Shown here in pieces: positions 15,065-23,172 of a stretch of DNA of 33,071 bases; the stretch's first letter is position 1, and the number at the start of each line of letters is the position of its first letter. Location: the NCBI GenBank assembly GCA_023391425.1, contig JAEWAX010000100.1, positions 1 through 33,071 of the forward strand, given 5' to 3'. The position numbers and the translations under genes were made by a program. The DNA is from Bacillota bacterium. GTDB lineage: Bacteria > Bacillota > Clostridia > Acetivibrionales > DSM-1351. The notes beneath the pieces were generated by a model, which saw only the letters and a program-made list of their open reading frames with translations, did not search any database and was not told the DNA's origin.

Positions 15065-17512
15065 ATGAATTATGGACATTTTGATGAATTAAACAAAGAG
15101 TATGTTGTTACTCGTCCTGATACACCAGCCCCTTGGTGTAATTACTTAGGCTCAGTTGAATACGGCGCTATTATTTCAAACAACGCTACTGGCTATAGTT
15201 TTGTTAAATCTGGCGCTTCTGGGAGAATTATTCGATTTAGGTTTAACTCCACATCAAATGATCAACCCGGTAGATATATTTATATTCGTGATAATTCAGA
15301 CGGAGATTATTGGTCTGGGTCATGGCAGCCTGTTTGCAAACCATTGGATACATATAAAAGTGAATGCCGTCATGGTACTGCCTATACTCAAATTTCATCA
15401 TTATACAGAAATGTTGAAACAAGTACTCTTTATTTTGTACCTCTTAATGGGAATTATGAGGTATGGAAATTCAAAATTAAGAATAGCGGAAGTGAGCCAA
15501 AGAACTTATCTGTATACGGAATAGCTGAGTTCACAAACCATGACCATTATGAAAATGATACTGTGAATTTGCAATACTCACAATTTATCAATAAGACATA
15601 TTTTAAGGGTGACCATATCCTACAAGTCATTAATGAAAATGGTAGTGAGGCAAGTGCAGATGTTGATGGACACTGTGATGCAATGGGTGACCCAACTTGC
15701 AGATTCTTTGGTGTTGCAGGTCAAACTGTCTCAGCCTTTGAGGGAGAGAGAGATGCTTTCATTGGTAACTACAGAAATTATGGTAATCCTGTAGCTGTTG
15801 AGTCAGGCAAATGCTCAAATACTCTTGCTTATAATTGTAATTCCTTCGGTGCGCTTCAAATTGATATTAATTTGAAGCCTGGTGAAGAAAAGGAAATGGT
15901 TTTCCTTCTTGGTGCTGGTAATGAAGAAGTTGCTAAGAGTGTTATTGGAAAATATAAACCAATAGCCGGCTCTGAGAAAGAGGAAGTTGCTCAGCAGCAG
16001 TTTGCCGAACTCAAGAGTTTCTGGCATTCTCGTCTTAATAATTTGCAAATTGATACCCCAGATGACAATTTTGACAATATGGTAAATGTCTGGAATGCTT
16101 ATCAGTGCTTTATTACCTTCTTATGGTCAAGAGCAGCATCCTTCCAATATTGTGGACTTAGAAATGGTTTAGGATATCGTGATACTGTTCAGGATATTCA
16201 GGGTATTATTCATCTTGATGCTAAGCTTGCAAAGGAAAGGCTATGGCTAATGCTTAGCGGACAGGTTTCCAATGGTGGTGGACTTCCTCTTGTAAAGTTC
16301 GACCACAAACCTGGAGAAGTTTCTACACCTGATGAGTCCGAGTATGCAAAGGCAACAGGACAATCTTACTACCGTGCTGATGATGCTCTATGGCTTTTCC
16401 CAACAGTTATTAATTACATAAAAGAGAGTGGCGAGTGGAGTTTCATAGATGAGCTAATTCCTTATGCCGATAAGGGTGAAGCATCTGTTTATAATCATTT
16501 AAAGCAAGCTATTCAATTTAATTTGGATAGAGAAGGCAGTCATGGCTTCCCTGCTGGTTTATTTGCAGATTGGAATGATTGCTTGAGGCTAGGAACAAAG
16601 GGTGAGTCCATGTTTGTTGCTTTCCAGCTTTATTATGCTTTGGATATCTTTAAGGAGTTTGCACAGAAGAAACAACTAGATACAGATGTTAAATGGGCTG
16701 ATAAGCATTTAGACAGATTGAGCAAAGCCTTTGATCAGTATGCATGGGAAGGCGATCAATATGTTCGTGGTTTTACTGAAGATGGCTACACTATTGGCGC
16801 TAAGGCTAATGCAGAAGCAAATATATGGTTAAATCCTCAGACTTGGTCTGTTATAAGCGGAGCTGCCAAGGACGAAAAAGCAAAAGCTGCTCTTGATATG
16901 GTGTACAACAAGCTTAATACCAAATATGGAGCAATGTTATTCTATCCTGCGTTTAGAAAATATGGTTTACCTGTTGCAAGAATGGTGCTCTATAATGCAG
17001 GAACAAAGGAAAACGCAGGTATTTTCTCTCAACCTCAAGGATGGCTTATTCTTGCTGAAACTATCGTTGGAAACGGCAATAGAGCTTATGAATATTTCAC
17101 AGAGATAAATCCCGCAGCTATGAATGATCACGCTGAGATTAGAAAGCTAGAACCATATGTACATGGTCAGGCAACTGAAGGAATCGATACACTAAACCAT
17201 GGACGCTCTCATGTCCATTGGCTTACAGGTACAGCCTCAACGGTTATGGTTTCAATGATAAATGGTATTTTAGGCCTGCAACCTCAATATGATGGAATTA
17301 TAATAAATCCTTGTATTCCGTCCTCTTGGAAGAACTTCAAAATGAATAAAATCTTTAGAGGTAAGCTACTTAATATTATTGTTGAAAATAAAGAGGGCAT
17401 TGAAAAAGGAGTTAAGCATATAATTATTAATGGCAAGAAGCTAGAGGGCTGCTATATTGGCTATGAAAACTTAGCTGATACTAATGATGTGTTGGTTGTG
17501 ATGGGAAAGTAG
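15065..17512 (+). CDS. Cellobiose phosphorylase (GH94)
   Basis: This cytoplasmic enzyme reversibly cleaves imported cellobiose with phosphate to glucose-1-phosphate plus glucose, saving one ATP compared with hydrolysis. The 815 residues match cellobiose phosphorylases of clostridia and are clearly shorter than cellodextrin phosphorylases. The N-terminal beta-sandwich starts MNYGHFDE, with WCNYLG and GYSFVKSG. The (alpha/alpha)6 catalytic domain carries GYRDTVQD and DWND (502-505), which contains the general-acid aspartate. HGQATEGIDTLNHGRSHVHWLTGTA near the C-terminus is the phosphate/sugar site region. The start at 15065 is preferred over GTG 15053 because GGAGGTG (15049-15055) gives a 9-base spacing. 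It is monocistronic and ends in repeat-family copy C. Confidence 0.95.
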   Translation: MNYGHFDELNKEYVVTRPDTPAPWCNYLGSVEYGAIISNNATGYSFVKSGASGRIIRFRFNSTSNDQPGRYIYIRDNSDGDYWSGSWQPVCKPLDTYKSECRHGTAYTQISSLYRNVETSTLYFVPLNGNYEVWKFKIKNSGSEPKNLSVYGIAEFTNHDHYENDTVNLQYSQFINKTYFKGDHILQVINENGSEASADVDGHCDAMGDPTCRFFGVAGQTVSAFEGERDAFIGNYRNYGNPVAVESGKCSNTLAYNCNSFGALQIDINLKPGEEKEMVFLLGAGNEEVAKSVIGKYKPIAGSEKEEVAQQQFAELKSFWHSRLNNLQIDTPDDNFDNMVNVWNAYQCFITFLWSRAASFQYCGLRNGLGYRDTVQDIQGIIHLDAKLAKERLWLMLSGQVSNGGGLPLVKFDHKPGEVSTPDESEYAKATGQSYYRADDALWLFPTVINYIKESGEWSFIDELIPYADKGEASVYNHLKQAIQFNLDREGSHGFPAGLFADWNDCLRLGTKGESMFVAFQLYYALDIFKEFAQKKQLDTDVKWADKHLDRLSKAFDQYAWEGDQYVRGFTEDGYTIGAKANAEANIWLNPQTWSVISGAAKDEKAKAALDMVYNKLNTKYGAMLFYPAFRKYGLPVARMVLYNAGTKENAGIFSQPQGWLILAETIVGNGNRAYEYFTEINPAAMNDHAEIRKLEPYVHGQATEGIDTLNHGRSHVHWLTGTASTVMVSMINGILGLQPQYDGIIINPCIPSSWKNFKMNKIFRGKLLNIIVENKEGIEKGVKHIIINGKKLEGCYIGYENLADTNDVLVVMGK

Positions 17513-17523
17513 GAAAAAACTTT

Positions 17524-17576
17524 AGTGAAGAGTGAAAAGTTAATTGTGCGCCGGCTTATGCCGGCGTATTTTTTTG
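17524..17576 (+). terminator. Cellobiose phosphorylase terminator, repeat-family copy C
   Basis: The leader AGTGAAGAGTGAAAAGTTAA begins at 17524. TGCGCCGGC (17547-17555) pairs with GCCGGCGTA (17560-17568) around TTAT, followed by a run of seven T. Compared with copy B, both strands of one stem pair are changed together (T-A to C-G). Confidence 0.92.
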
Positions 17577-17606
17577 TACTTATTATTTATGTTTTTAAAT
17601 CTTGAA

Positions 17607-18449
17607 CTACGCAAACCTCTTCCTCATCACTAATGTAGCAAAGTATATTATTGCTGAGACAAGTACTATCGTTGCACCCGTGGCAGTTTCAAAGTAATAT
17701 GACAGTATTAATCCAGACACACCTGATACTATTGATACTAGTAATGCTATAAGGTTGTACTGTCTTGCGTTTGTTGACACATTTCTCGCGGCTGCAGCAG
17801 GCAGCACCAGTAGAGAATTTATTATCAGCAAACCCACCCATTGTATGCTTATCGTTACTACTACTGCAATTATCGAAGTAAAGGCTAGTTCAACTGCAAG
17901 TGTTCTTATTCCACGGCTTCTAGCTAATGACAGGTTTAGACTCACCAATAATATTTTATTATAGAATACAATCCATAGTACAATAATTATTATTGCAAGG
18001 ATTAATAATATGCCAATATCAATTGGCCTTATGCTCAGCAAGTCACCTACTAAATAAGCGTTGTATTTGTTAGAACTAACGTTTCCCGAAGTCATTAGTG
18101 CTACACCTAATGCTATCGCAGCAGATGAAAATACTCCTATTACGGTATCGGTAGAAGTCTTAGTTCTATTTTTTATAATGGTAATCAGTACAGAGAAACC
18201 TATTGAAAAAACTATAGCAGACCATATTGGCTGAAACACACCTAATACAGTACCTATTGCCATTCCAGTAAAGGCACCATGCCCTAAGGCATCAGAGAAA
18301 AATGCCATTCTATTATTAACAATAATTGTTCCTAGTATTGCGAATATCGGTGTTATTAGCAATACTGCTAAAAATGCATTTTTCATAAATTCATAGCCTA
18401 GCCATTGAAACGGGAGAATAGTATCTAGTAAACTATATATTTGACTCAT
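17607..18449 (-). CDS. Zinc/manganese ABC transporter permease (ZnuB-like)
   Basis: The 280-residue, very hydrophobic protein has about eight membrane segments and the typical ABC-3 family pattern, including FFSDALGHGAFTG and the later LLVLPAAAARN. It forms the membrane channel of a metal importer powered by the ATPase encoded just upstream. The ATG at 18449 is chosen because GGGGGAAAAG precedes it; a longer frame to 18551 lies almost entirely inside the ATPase gene. The start overlaps the ATPase stop by 17 bases, which implies translational coupling. No substrate-binding lipoprotein gene is adjacent, so zinc versus manganese (or another metal) is not settled. Confidence 0.9.
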   Translation of the reverse strand: MSQIYSLLDTILPFQWLGYEFMKNAFLAVLLITPIFAILGTIIVNNRMAFFSDALGHGAFTGMAIGTVLGVFQPIWSAIVFSIGFSVLITIIKNRTKTSTDTVIGVFSSAAIALGVALMTSGNVSSNKYNAYLVGDLLSIRPIDIGILLILAIIIIVLWIVFYNKILLVSLNLSLARSRGIRTLAVELAFTSIIAVVVTISIQWVGLLIINSLLVLPAAAARNVSTNARQYNLIALLVSIVSGVSGLILSYYFETATGATIVLVSAIIYFATLVMRKRFA

Positions 18450-19257
18450 CTTCTTTTCCCCCATTCTCTTGTATATCACTGTCAAAAAAGTTTGATAGCC
18501 CAAAGGTCTCATGTAGCCTTTTATCACTGTATACTTTTTCAGGAGTTCCATTTAAAATAACTGTCTTATCTAGGAGTACTACTCTGTCAGCATGTTTCTT
18601 TACTATATCTAAATCATGGGAGACAAGAATGATTGTAAGATCATATAGCTTTCGTATATTTGAAACAATATCATAAAAAACTTCTAAACCCTTCCTATCA
18701 ACACCTGATACTGGCTCATCTAATAGCAGCAACTGCGGCATAGGCTCAAGTGCAAGTGCAAGTAAAACACGTTGTAACTCTCCACCTGACAATGCTCCTA
18801 ATCGCCTATCAATGAGCCCCTCTGCCTGAACTCTATTAAGACAACTCAGAATTCTTTGATTGAGCTGTTTTGAAGGACTTTGCCATGCTGGTTTTTTGCT
18901 CATACAGGAGGCAAATAAATTTTTGACACTTATAGGTGCTGCCGTATCAAACTCAAGCTGTTGAGGCACATATCCTACTACTGGTCTTCTTGAATTAACT
19001 TCATTCTCTCCAGCAAATACAATTGTTCCCTCATGCTTAATTTCACCTAATATTGCTTTGAGCAGAGTGCTTTTTCCTGCTCCATTAGGTCCTATTAAGG
19101 CTGTCATCTCACCACAATGCAGATGAAGATTTACATCCCTAAGTATTTCCGTTTTCCCAATCTTAACTGAGAAGCCCTGTATCTTAGTGCAGCAATAACC
19201 ACCGCAATTTTTATTTAATTCACATTTTCCATTATGTTTCTGAATAAACTCTTCCAT
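18433..19257 (-). CDS. Metal ABC transporter ATP-binding protein (ZnuC-like) with Cys-rich N-terminus
   Basis: This 274-residue ABC ATPase energises the ZnuB-like permease. Walker A is GPNGAGKS (56-63), the Q-loop is VPQQ, the signature is LSGGELQRV, Walker B is LLLLDEP and the switch histidine is in LVSHD. The order and the D-loop fit the zinc/manganese subfamily. The first 25 residues are unusual for an ATPase: four cysteines (C12, C18, C22, C23) plus His9 before the standard domain begins near residue 25. They could bind the transported metal in the cytoplasm. The gene is first in a two-gene operon with an imperfect palindrome in its leader. Confidence 0.92.
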   Translation of the reverse strand: MEEFIQKHNGKCELNKNCGGYCCTKIQGFSVKIGKTEILRDVNLHLHCGEMTALIGPNGAGKSTLLKAILGEIKHEGTIVFAGENEVNSRRPVVGYVPQQLEFDTAAPISVKNLFASCMSKKPAWQSPSKQLNQRILSCLNRVQAEGLIDRRLGALSGGELQRVLLALALEPMPQLLLLDEPVSGVDRKGLEVFYDIVSNIRKLYDLTIILVSHDLDIVKKHADRVVLLDKTVILNGTPEKVYSDKRLHETFGLSNFFDSDIQENGGKEDESNI

Positions 19258-19297
19258 TAATAATTCCTCTCGAAAACCTTTTGCTGTTCTGCATCTA

Positions 19298-19316
19298 AAA
19301 CGATTTATAATCGGTT
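19298..19316. promoter_or_regulatory. Imperfect palindrome in the metal transporter leader
   Basis: AAACGATT-TAT-AATCGGTT has perfect 5-bp inner arms (19301-19305 and 19309-19313) and two further outer matches. It sits about 20-40 bases downstream of the predicted transcription start, where a repressor could block. The CGATT/AATCG core only loosely resembles Fur-family boxes, so no regulator is assigned. Confidence 0.35.
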
Positions 19317-19344
19317 ATATAGTTACAGAATTATATACTAAATT

Positions 19345-19353
19345 ATTATACCA
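19345..19353 (-). promoter_or_regulatory. Extended -10 promoter of the metal transporter operon
   Basis: The minus strand reads TGGTATAAT (19353-19345), matching TGNTATAAT. No good -35 box is present, as is usual for this promoter type. Confidence 0.5.
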
Positions 19354-19647
19354 AAAAAAACTACACATTCCTCTTATAAAATAATTTTTATTTTAATAGC
19401 ACTATTTTATATATCTCACGTATTAATTAAAAAATTATACCATTTTATTAAAACATAAAATTTCAGAATAAATTATTCCTTATTGATAACACTGTATTGT
19501 ATAAATACAACAAATTCACCTGTACTTTTTTATATACAATAAAAAAAGGTAGAAAAAAGTTAATATTTTTAGCTAAATATGATTATTTTAATTTGTTTTT
19601 GTGTTAATATATTTAGTGAAATTACTAAGATTCGGGGAGGACTAATA
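19354..19647. other. AT-rich intergenic DNA upstream of transketolase
   Basis: This divergent region must contain the transketolase promoter, but no -35/-10 pair stands out. A perfect palindrome TTGTAT-AA-ATACAA occurs at 19497-19510. No RNA gene or riboswitch was recognised. Confidence 0.45.
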
Positions 19648-21636
19648 ATGAGCAAGATTGACACAGCATGTATAAATACTATAAGAATATTGGCTGCAGA
19701 AGCAGTTCAAAAAGCATCTTCAGGGCATCCTGGTTTACCGCTTGGTGCGGCTCCAATTGCATATTCAATTTGGGCTAAACACATGAAGCATAACCCTAAA
19801 AATCCAAATTGGGCTAATAGAGACAGATTTGTTCTTTCTGCTGGACATGGTTCAGCTATGCTTTACTCAATGCTACACGTTTTCGGTTATGATGTATCAA
19901 TGGAGGATCTAAAGAACTTTAGGCAATATAATAGCAAAACTCCTGGGCATCCAGAATACAAGCATACACCTGGTGTTGAAATAACAACTGGGCCTCTTGG
20001 TCAAGGTGTTGCAAACGGTGTTGGTATGGCTATGGCTGAAGAATTTATGGCAGCTAAATTCAACAAAGCTGGATATAAAGTTGTTGACAACTATACTTAC
20101 GTTTTATCCGGTGACGGATGCTTGATGGAAGGTGTTTCAGGCGAAGCAGCTTCGCTAGCTGGTACATTAAAACTAGGAAAATTGATTTTACTCTATGATA
20201 GCAACAATATCACTATTGAAGGAAATACTAGTATCGCATTTACAGAAGATGTTGCTAAACGTTTTGAAGCATATGGTTGGCAGGTTCTGACTGTTGAAGC
20301 TGGAAATGATGTAGACGCTATCAGCGCTGCTATCGATAATGCGAAGAGTGATACAAGCAAACCTTCAATCATTATAGTAAAAACTCAAATCGGTTATGGT
20401 TCACCAAAGGCTGGTAGTTCATCAGTTCATGGAGAACCACTTGGTGAAGAAGGCTTGTGCAAGACAAAAGAATTTTATGGAATGTGCAAGGATGATTGCT
20501 TTAATGTTACTGATGAGGTTTCAGCTTATATGAAAGAACTTGTTCAAGCTGGAATTAAGGCTGAAGACAGTTGGAATGAAATGTTTAAAAAATATGCTGC
20601 AGAATATCCAGGCTTGGCTAAAGAATGGGATTTATGGCATAATGGCAGCTATGAAGAGTTATTGTTAAATGACGAAGGCTTCTGGAAATATGACTCAAAG
20701 CCAATTGCAACCAGAGCTGCTTCAGGTAATGTTATTAATTACCTAGCAAAAAGAATTCCTAACCTTGTTGGTGGTTCTGCTGACTTAGCACCTTCAAATA
20801 AGACTGCTATGAAGGATATGGGCGATTTCTCAGCAACTGATTACAGTGGAAGAAATCTTCACTTTGGTGTTAGAGAACATGGAATGGCTTCTATTGCTAA
20901 TGCTATGACCGTTTATGGCGGTTTAAAACTATACTGCTCAACCTTCTTTGTTTTCACTGATTACATGAAGGGTGCAATGAGATTGTCAGCTCTAATGAAA
21001 GTACCTGTTACTTATGTAATGACACATGATAGCATTGGTGTAGGTGAAGATGGACCTACTCACCAACCAATAGAACAATTAGCATCAATCAGAAGTATAC
21101 CAAACTTTATCGTATTTAGGCCTGCTGATGCAAATGAAACTGCAGCTGGTTGGTTTACAGCAGTAACAAGCCCATCATCACCTACTTGTTTGGTTCTAAC
21201 TAGACAGAATCTACCTCTTCTCGATATCGACGGTAAGATTGCCTTAAAGGGCGCGTACACCTTGTTGGATTCAAAGAACACTACTCCACAAGTAATTTTG
21301 ATGGCCACAGGTTCTGAAGTTCATGTAACCTTAGAAGCAGGAAAGAAGCTTCAAGCAGAAGGAATTGATGCTAGAGTTGTCAGCATGCCTTCTTGGGAAC
21401 TCTTTGAAAGACAGTCTGCTGATTATAAGGAAAGTGTATTACCTGCTTCCGTAGCTAATAGAGTTGGTGTTGAAGCTGCTTCCTCCTTTGGATGGCACAA
21501 ATATGTTGGTTTAAAGGGCGAAGTAGTTGCTATTGATAGCTTTGGTGCTTCAGCACCTGCTGAAAAGCTATTTGAACACTTTGGCTTTACAGTTGAGAAT
21601 ATTGTTGCAAAGGCTAAAGCTGTTATAGCAAAATAA
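19648..21636 (+). CDS. tkt: Transketolase
   Basis: This thiamine-diphosphate enzyme moves two-carbon units between sugar phosphates in the non-oxidative pentose phosphate pathway, supplying ribose and erythrose phosphates. It is full length (662 residues, single chain). The N-terminal TPP domain contains SSGHPGLPLG (24-33), the GPLGQG motif (115-120) and the metal/TPP motif GDG...N beginning at 155. The pyrimidine domain has VREHGMASIANAM and SIGVGEDGPTHQP. A C-terminal regulatory-like domain follows. The ATG at 19648 is preceded by GGGGAGGA at good spacing; an upstream in-frame ATG at 19579 has no binding site and would add a 23-residue hydrophobic leader. It is monocistronic, with a strong terminator after it. 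Confidence 0.97.
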   Translation: MSKIDTACINTIRILAAEAVQKASSGHPGLPLGAAPIAYSIWAKHMKHNPKNPNWANRDRFVLSAGHGSAMLYSMLHVFGYDVSMEDLKNFRQYNSKTPGHPEYKHTPGVEITTGPLGQGVANGVGMAMAEEFMAAKFNKAGYKVVDNYTYVLSGDGCLMEGVSGEAASLAGTLKLGKLILLYDSNNITIEGNTSIAFTEDVAKRFEAYGWQVLTVEAGNDVDAISAAIDNAKSDTSKPSIIIVKTQIGYGSPKAGSSSVHGEPLGEEGLCKTKEFYGMCKDDCFNVTDEVSAYMKELVQAGIKAEDSWNEMFKKYAAEYPGLAKEWDLWHNGSYEELLLNDEGFWKYDSKPIATRAASGNVINYLAKRIPNLVGGSADLAPSNKTAMKDMGDFSATDYSGRNLHFGVREHGMASIANAMTVYGGLKLYCSTFFVFTDYMKGAMRLSALMKVPVTYVMTHDSIGVGEDGPTHQPIEQLASIRSIPNFIVFRPADANETAAGWFTAVTSPSSPTCLVLTRQNLPLLDIDGKIALKGAYTLLDSKNTTPQVILMATGSEVHVTLEAGKKLQAEGIDARVVSMPSWELFERQSADYKESVLPASVANRVGVEAASSFGWHKYVGLKGEVVAIDSFGASAPAEKLFEHFGFTVENIVAKAKAVIAK

Positions 21637-21706
21637 AGATAGCACAAACCAGATTAAGTGTAAGTAACACTACTTAGAAATCGGACAAATATAAATAATT
21701 TTTGTG

Positions 21707-21740
21707 AAAGCTGCCTCAAATATTTTGAGGCAGCTTTTAG
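21707..21740 (+). terminator. Transketolase terminator
   Basis: AAAGCTGCCTCAAA (21707-21720) pairs over 14 bp with TTTGAGGCAGCTTT (21724-21737), loop TAT, with a short T-run. Confidence 0.9.
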
Positions 21741-21859
21741 TTTAACAATACCAATCATTTCAAATCGTCACGCTGTCCTCATTTCTGCGGTAAAACCTAT
21801 AAAAGTAAGTATGTTTTAAAGACTTTGTATGTTAGGTGTCTTGTATCCCTTACTATGCT

Positions 21860-23050
21860 TTAATTTGCAAAAGATTGAATTAGCTCTATAAGAAATTCCG
21901 AGGTATCTTTTACTAAATCAATACTAATATTGTTAGTTGTGTCTGATTGAGTATGGGTTAATCCTAATACAGTTTCAAATAAATTTGATGAAGTGACAGC
22001 AATACAAGGGATTCCTTGGGAAACAAACATAGCATGATCTCCAGCATACCACTGATCACCTTCTATAATTTTTCCTCTAGTTGTTAACTGAGATTGAATT
22101 ATAGCAGTTATTCTTTCACTTGCATTATACAAGGAAATAGCGGTTTTTGAATTGATATGACATGGTGAATCAAGATTGATGACCAGTGAAATATTATCCT
22201 GCCTACTTTTTATATAGCCTAAATACTCCAATTGCCCATTTACTCCGAAATACTCCTCACTGTTGAACAGTACGAAGTCTATGTTATAATCACAACTAAA
22301 TTGATTTAAGCCTTTCATTATATTCATCACTACTGTTACTCCAGCTGCATTATCAATTGCACCAGGTGTGTTATATTTGGAATCCATATGAGCGCATACT
22401 ATAATCTTTCCTATTGCTTGTTTCTGGGCCTTTTTAACAGCGATTATCTGTCTGCTGCATACAGATGAATTTTTTGATTTTATCGATAACTTGTAAACTG
22501 ATGCAGGCAAATCCAATTGCTTACAATTTTTCAGTAAAACCTTGCTCATATAAGCAGATGGAATCATAAAATTTCCATCTTCAAACATTGGAAAAGGATT
22601 CAAACCACATAGCGGATGCTTTCCCGTAGCACAAATGATAGCTTTGGGGCTCTGTTTCTCTAATAAAGTAATCAGATTTTTATGTTCATCAGGATAGTAA
22701 AACGGAAAATCTTTTGGCTGTATTGGTTCTTTTGCAATATCATCACATAAAATAACAATCTTATCTTTACACATTAAGTTTTGCAAATCCTCAATAGATC
22801 TAATAATAGAAATTTCAGCATTGCCCTCAAATGGTTTTGAAAATGGGCTTGGAAAGATTTCAAATGCTTTATCATTTATTTGGAAAAATGATTTATCTTT
22901 TTCCCAACACATACAATTAAAAGGCAGAGATTCAACTTCATACCCCACACTATAAAATTCTTTTTCAAAAAAATCTAGAACAACTCCATTTGAGGGAGTT
23001 CCTACAGGACGTTCTTGAGAGAAAAAATTAAGGAAATCCAAACTGTTCAT
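21860..23050 (-). CDS. M28-family metallo-aminopeptidase
   Basis: The 396-residue protein has no signal peptide, so it probably acts in the cytoplasm. The di-zinc M28 site is complete: His221 and Asp223 in AHMDS, Asp233 in AIDNAAG, the catalytic pair Glu265-Glu266 in NSEEY, Asp294 in LDSP, and His366 in LTHTQSDT. Residues 80-190 form a mostly beta insert resembling a PA-type domain, as found in several M28 aminopeptidases. It should release N-terminal amino acids from peptides. The GGAGGAA ribosome binding site precedes the ATG. It lies 122 bp downstream of a double-MerR regulator on the same strand and is a likely target of it, judging from an unusually spaced promoter in that gap. Confidence 0.9.
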   Translation of the reverse strand: MNSLDFLNFFSQERPVGTPSNGVVLDFFEKEFYSVGYEVESLPFNCMCWEKDKSFFQINDKAFEIFPSPFSKPFEGNAEISIIRSIEDLQNLMCKDKIVILCDDIAKEPIQPKDFPFYYPDEHKNLITLLEKQSPKAIICATGKHPLCGLNPFPMFEDGNFMIPSAYMSKVLLKNCKQLDLPASVYKLSIKSKNSSVCSRQIIAVKKAQKQAIGKIIVCAHMDSKYNTPGAIDNAAGVTVVMNIMKGLNQFSCDYNIDFVLFNSEEYFGVNGQLEYLGYIKSRQDNISLVINLDSPCHINSKTAISLYNASERITAIIQSQLTTRGKIIEGDQWYAGDHAMFVSQGIPCIAVTSSNLFETVLGLTHTQSDTTNNISIDLVKDTSEFLIELIQSFAN

Positions 23051-23086
23051 AATACTGTTCCTCCATTATAATTATTTTGTGAGGAG

Positions 23087-23102
23087 GCATTTACATAAAT
23101 GC
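23087..23102. promoter_or_regulatory. Perfect 16-bp palindrome in the M28 leader
   Basis: GCATTTA-CA-TAAATGC has 7-bp perfect arms. It lies about 16-31 bases downstream of the transcription start predicted from the promoter at 23125-23156. Confidence 0.4.
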
Positions 23103-23124
23103 AATACCGTTCCTAACTGATTTT

Positions 23125-23156
23125 ATCTTAGCATCAGAATGAAGGGTGGTGTACAA
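23125..23156 (-). promoter_or_regulatory. Candidate MerR-type promoter with 20-bp spacer
   Basis: On the minus strand TTGTAC (23156-23151) and TAAGAT (23130-23125) are 20 bases apart. MerR regulators act on promoters with elongated 19-20 bp spacers. The adjacent gene encodes a MerR-type protein, which makes this worth testing, but the boxes themselves are only fair matches. Confidence 0.35.
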
Positions 23157-23172
23157 GTGTAAGGTTTAGTAA

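Noticed and set aside
19497..19510. Palindrome TTGTATAAATACAA as a shared operator with the one at 24806
   Set aside because: The two differ in centre and arm length, and short AT palindromes are common in this composition; not enough to link them.
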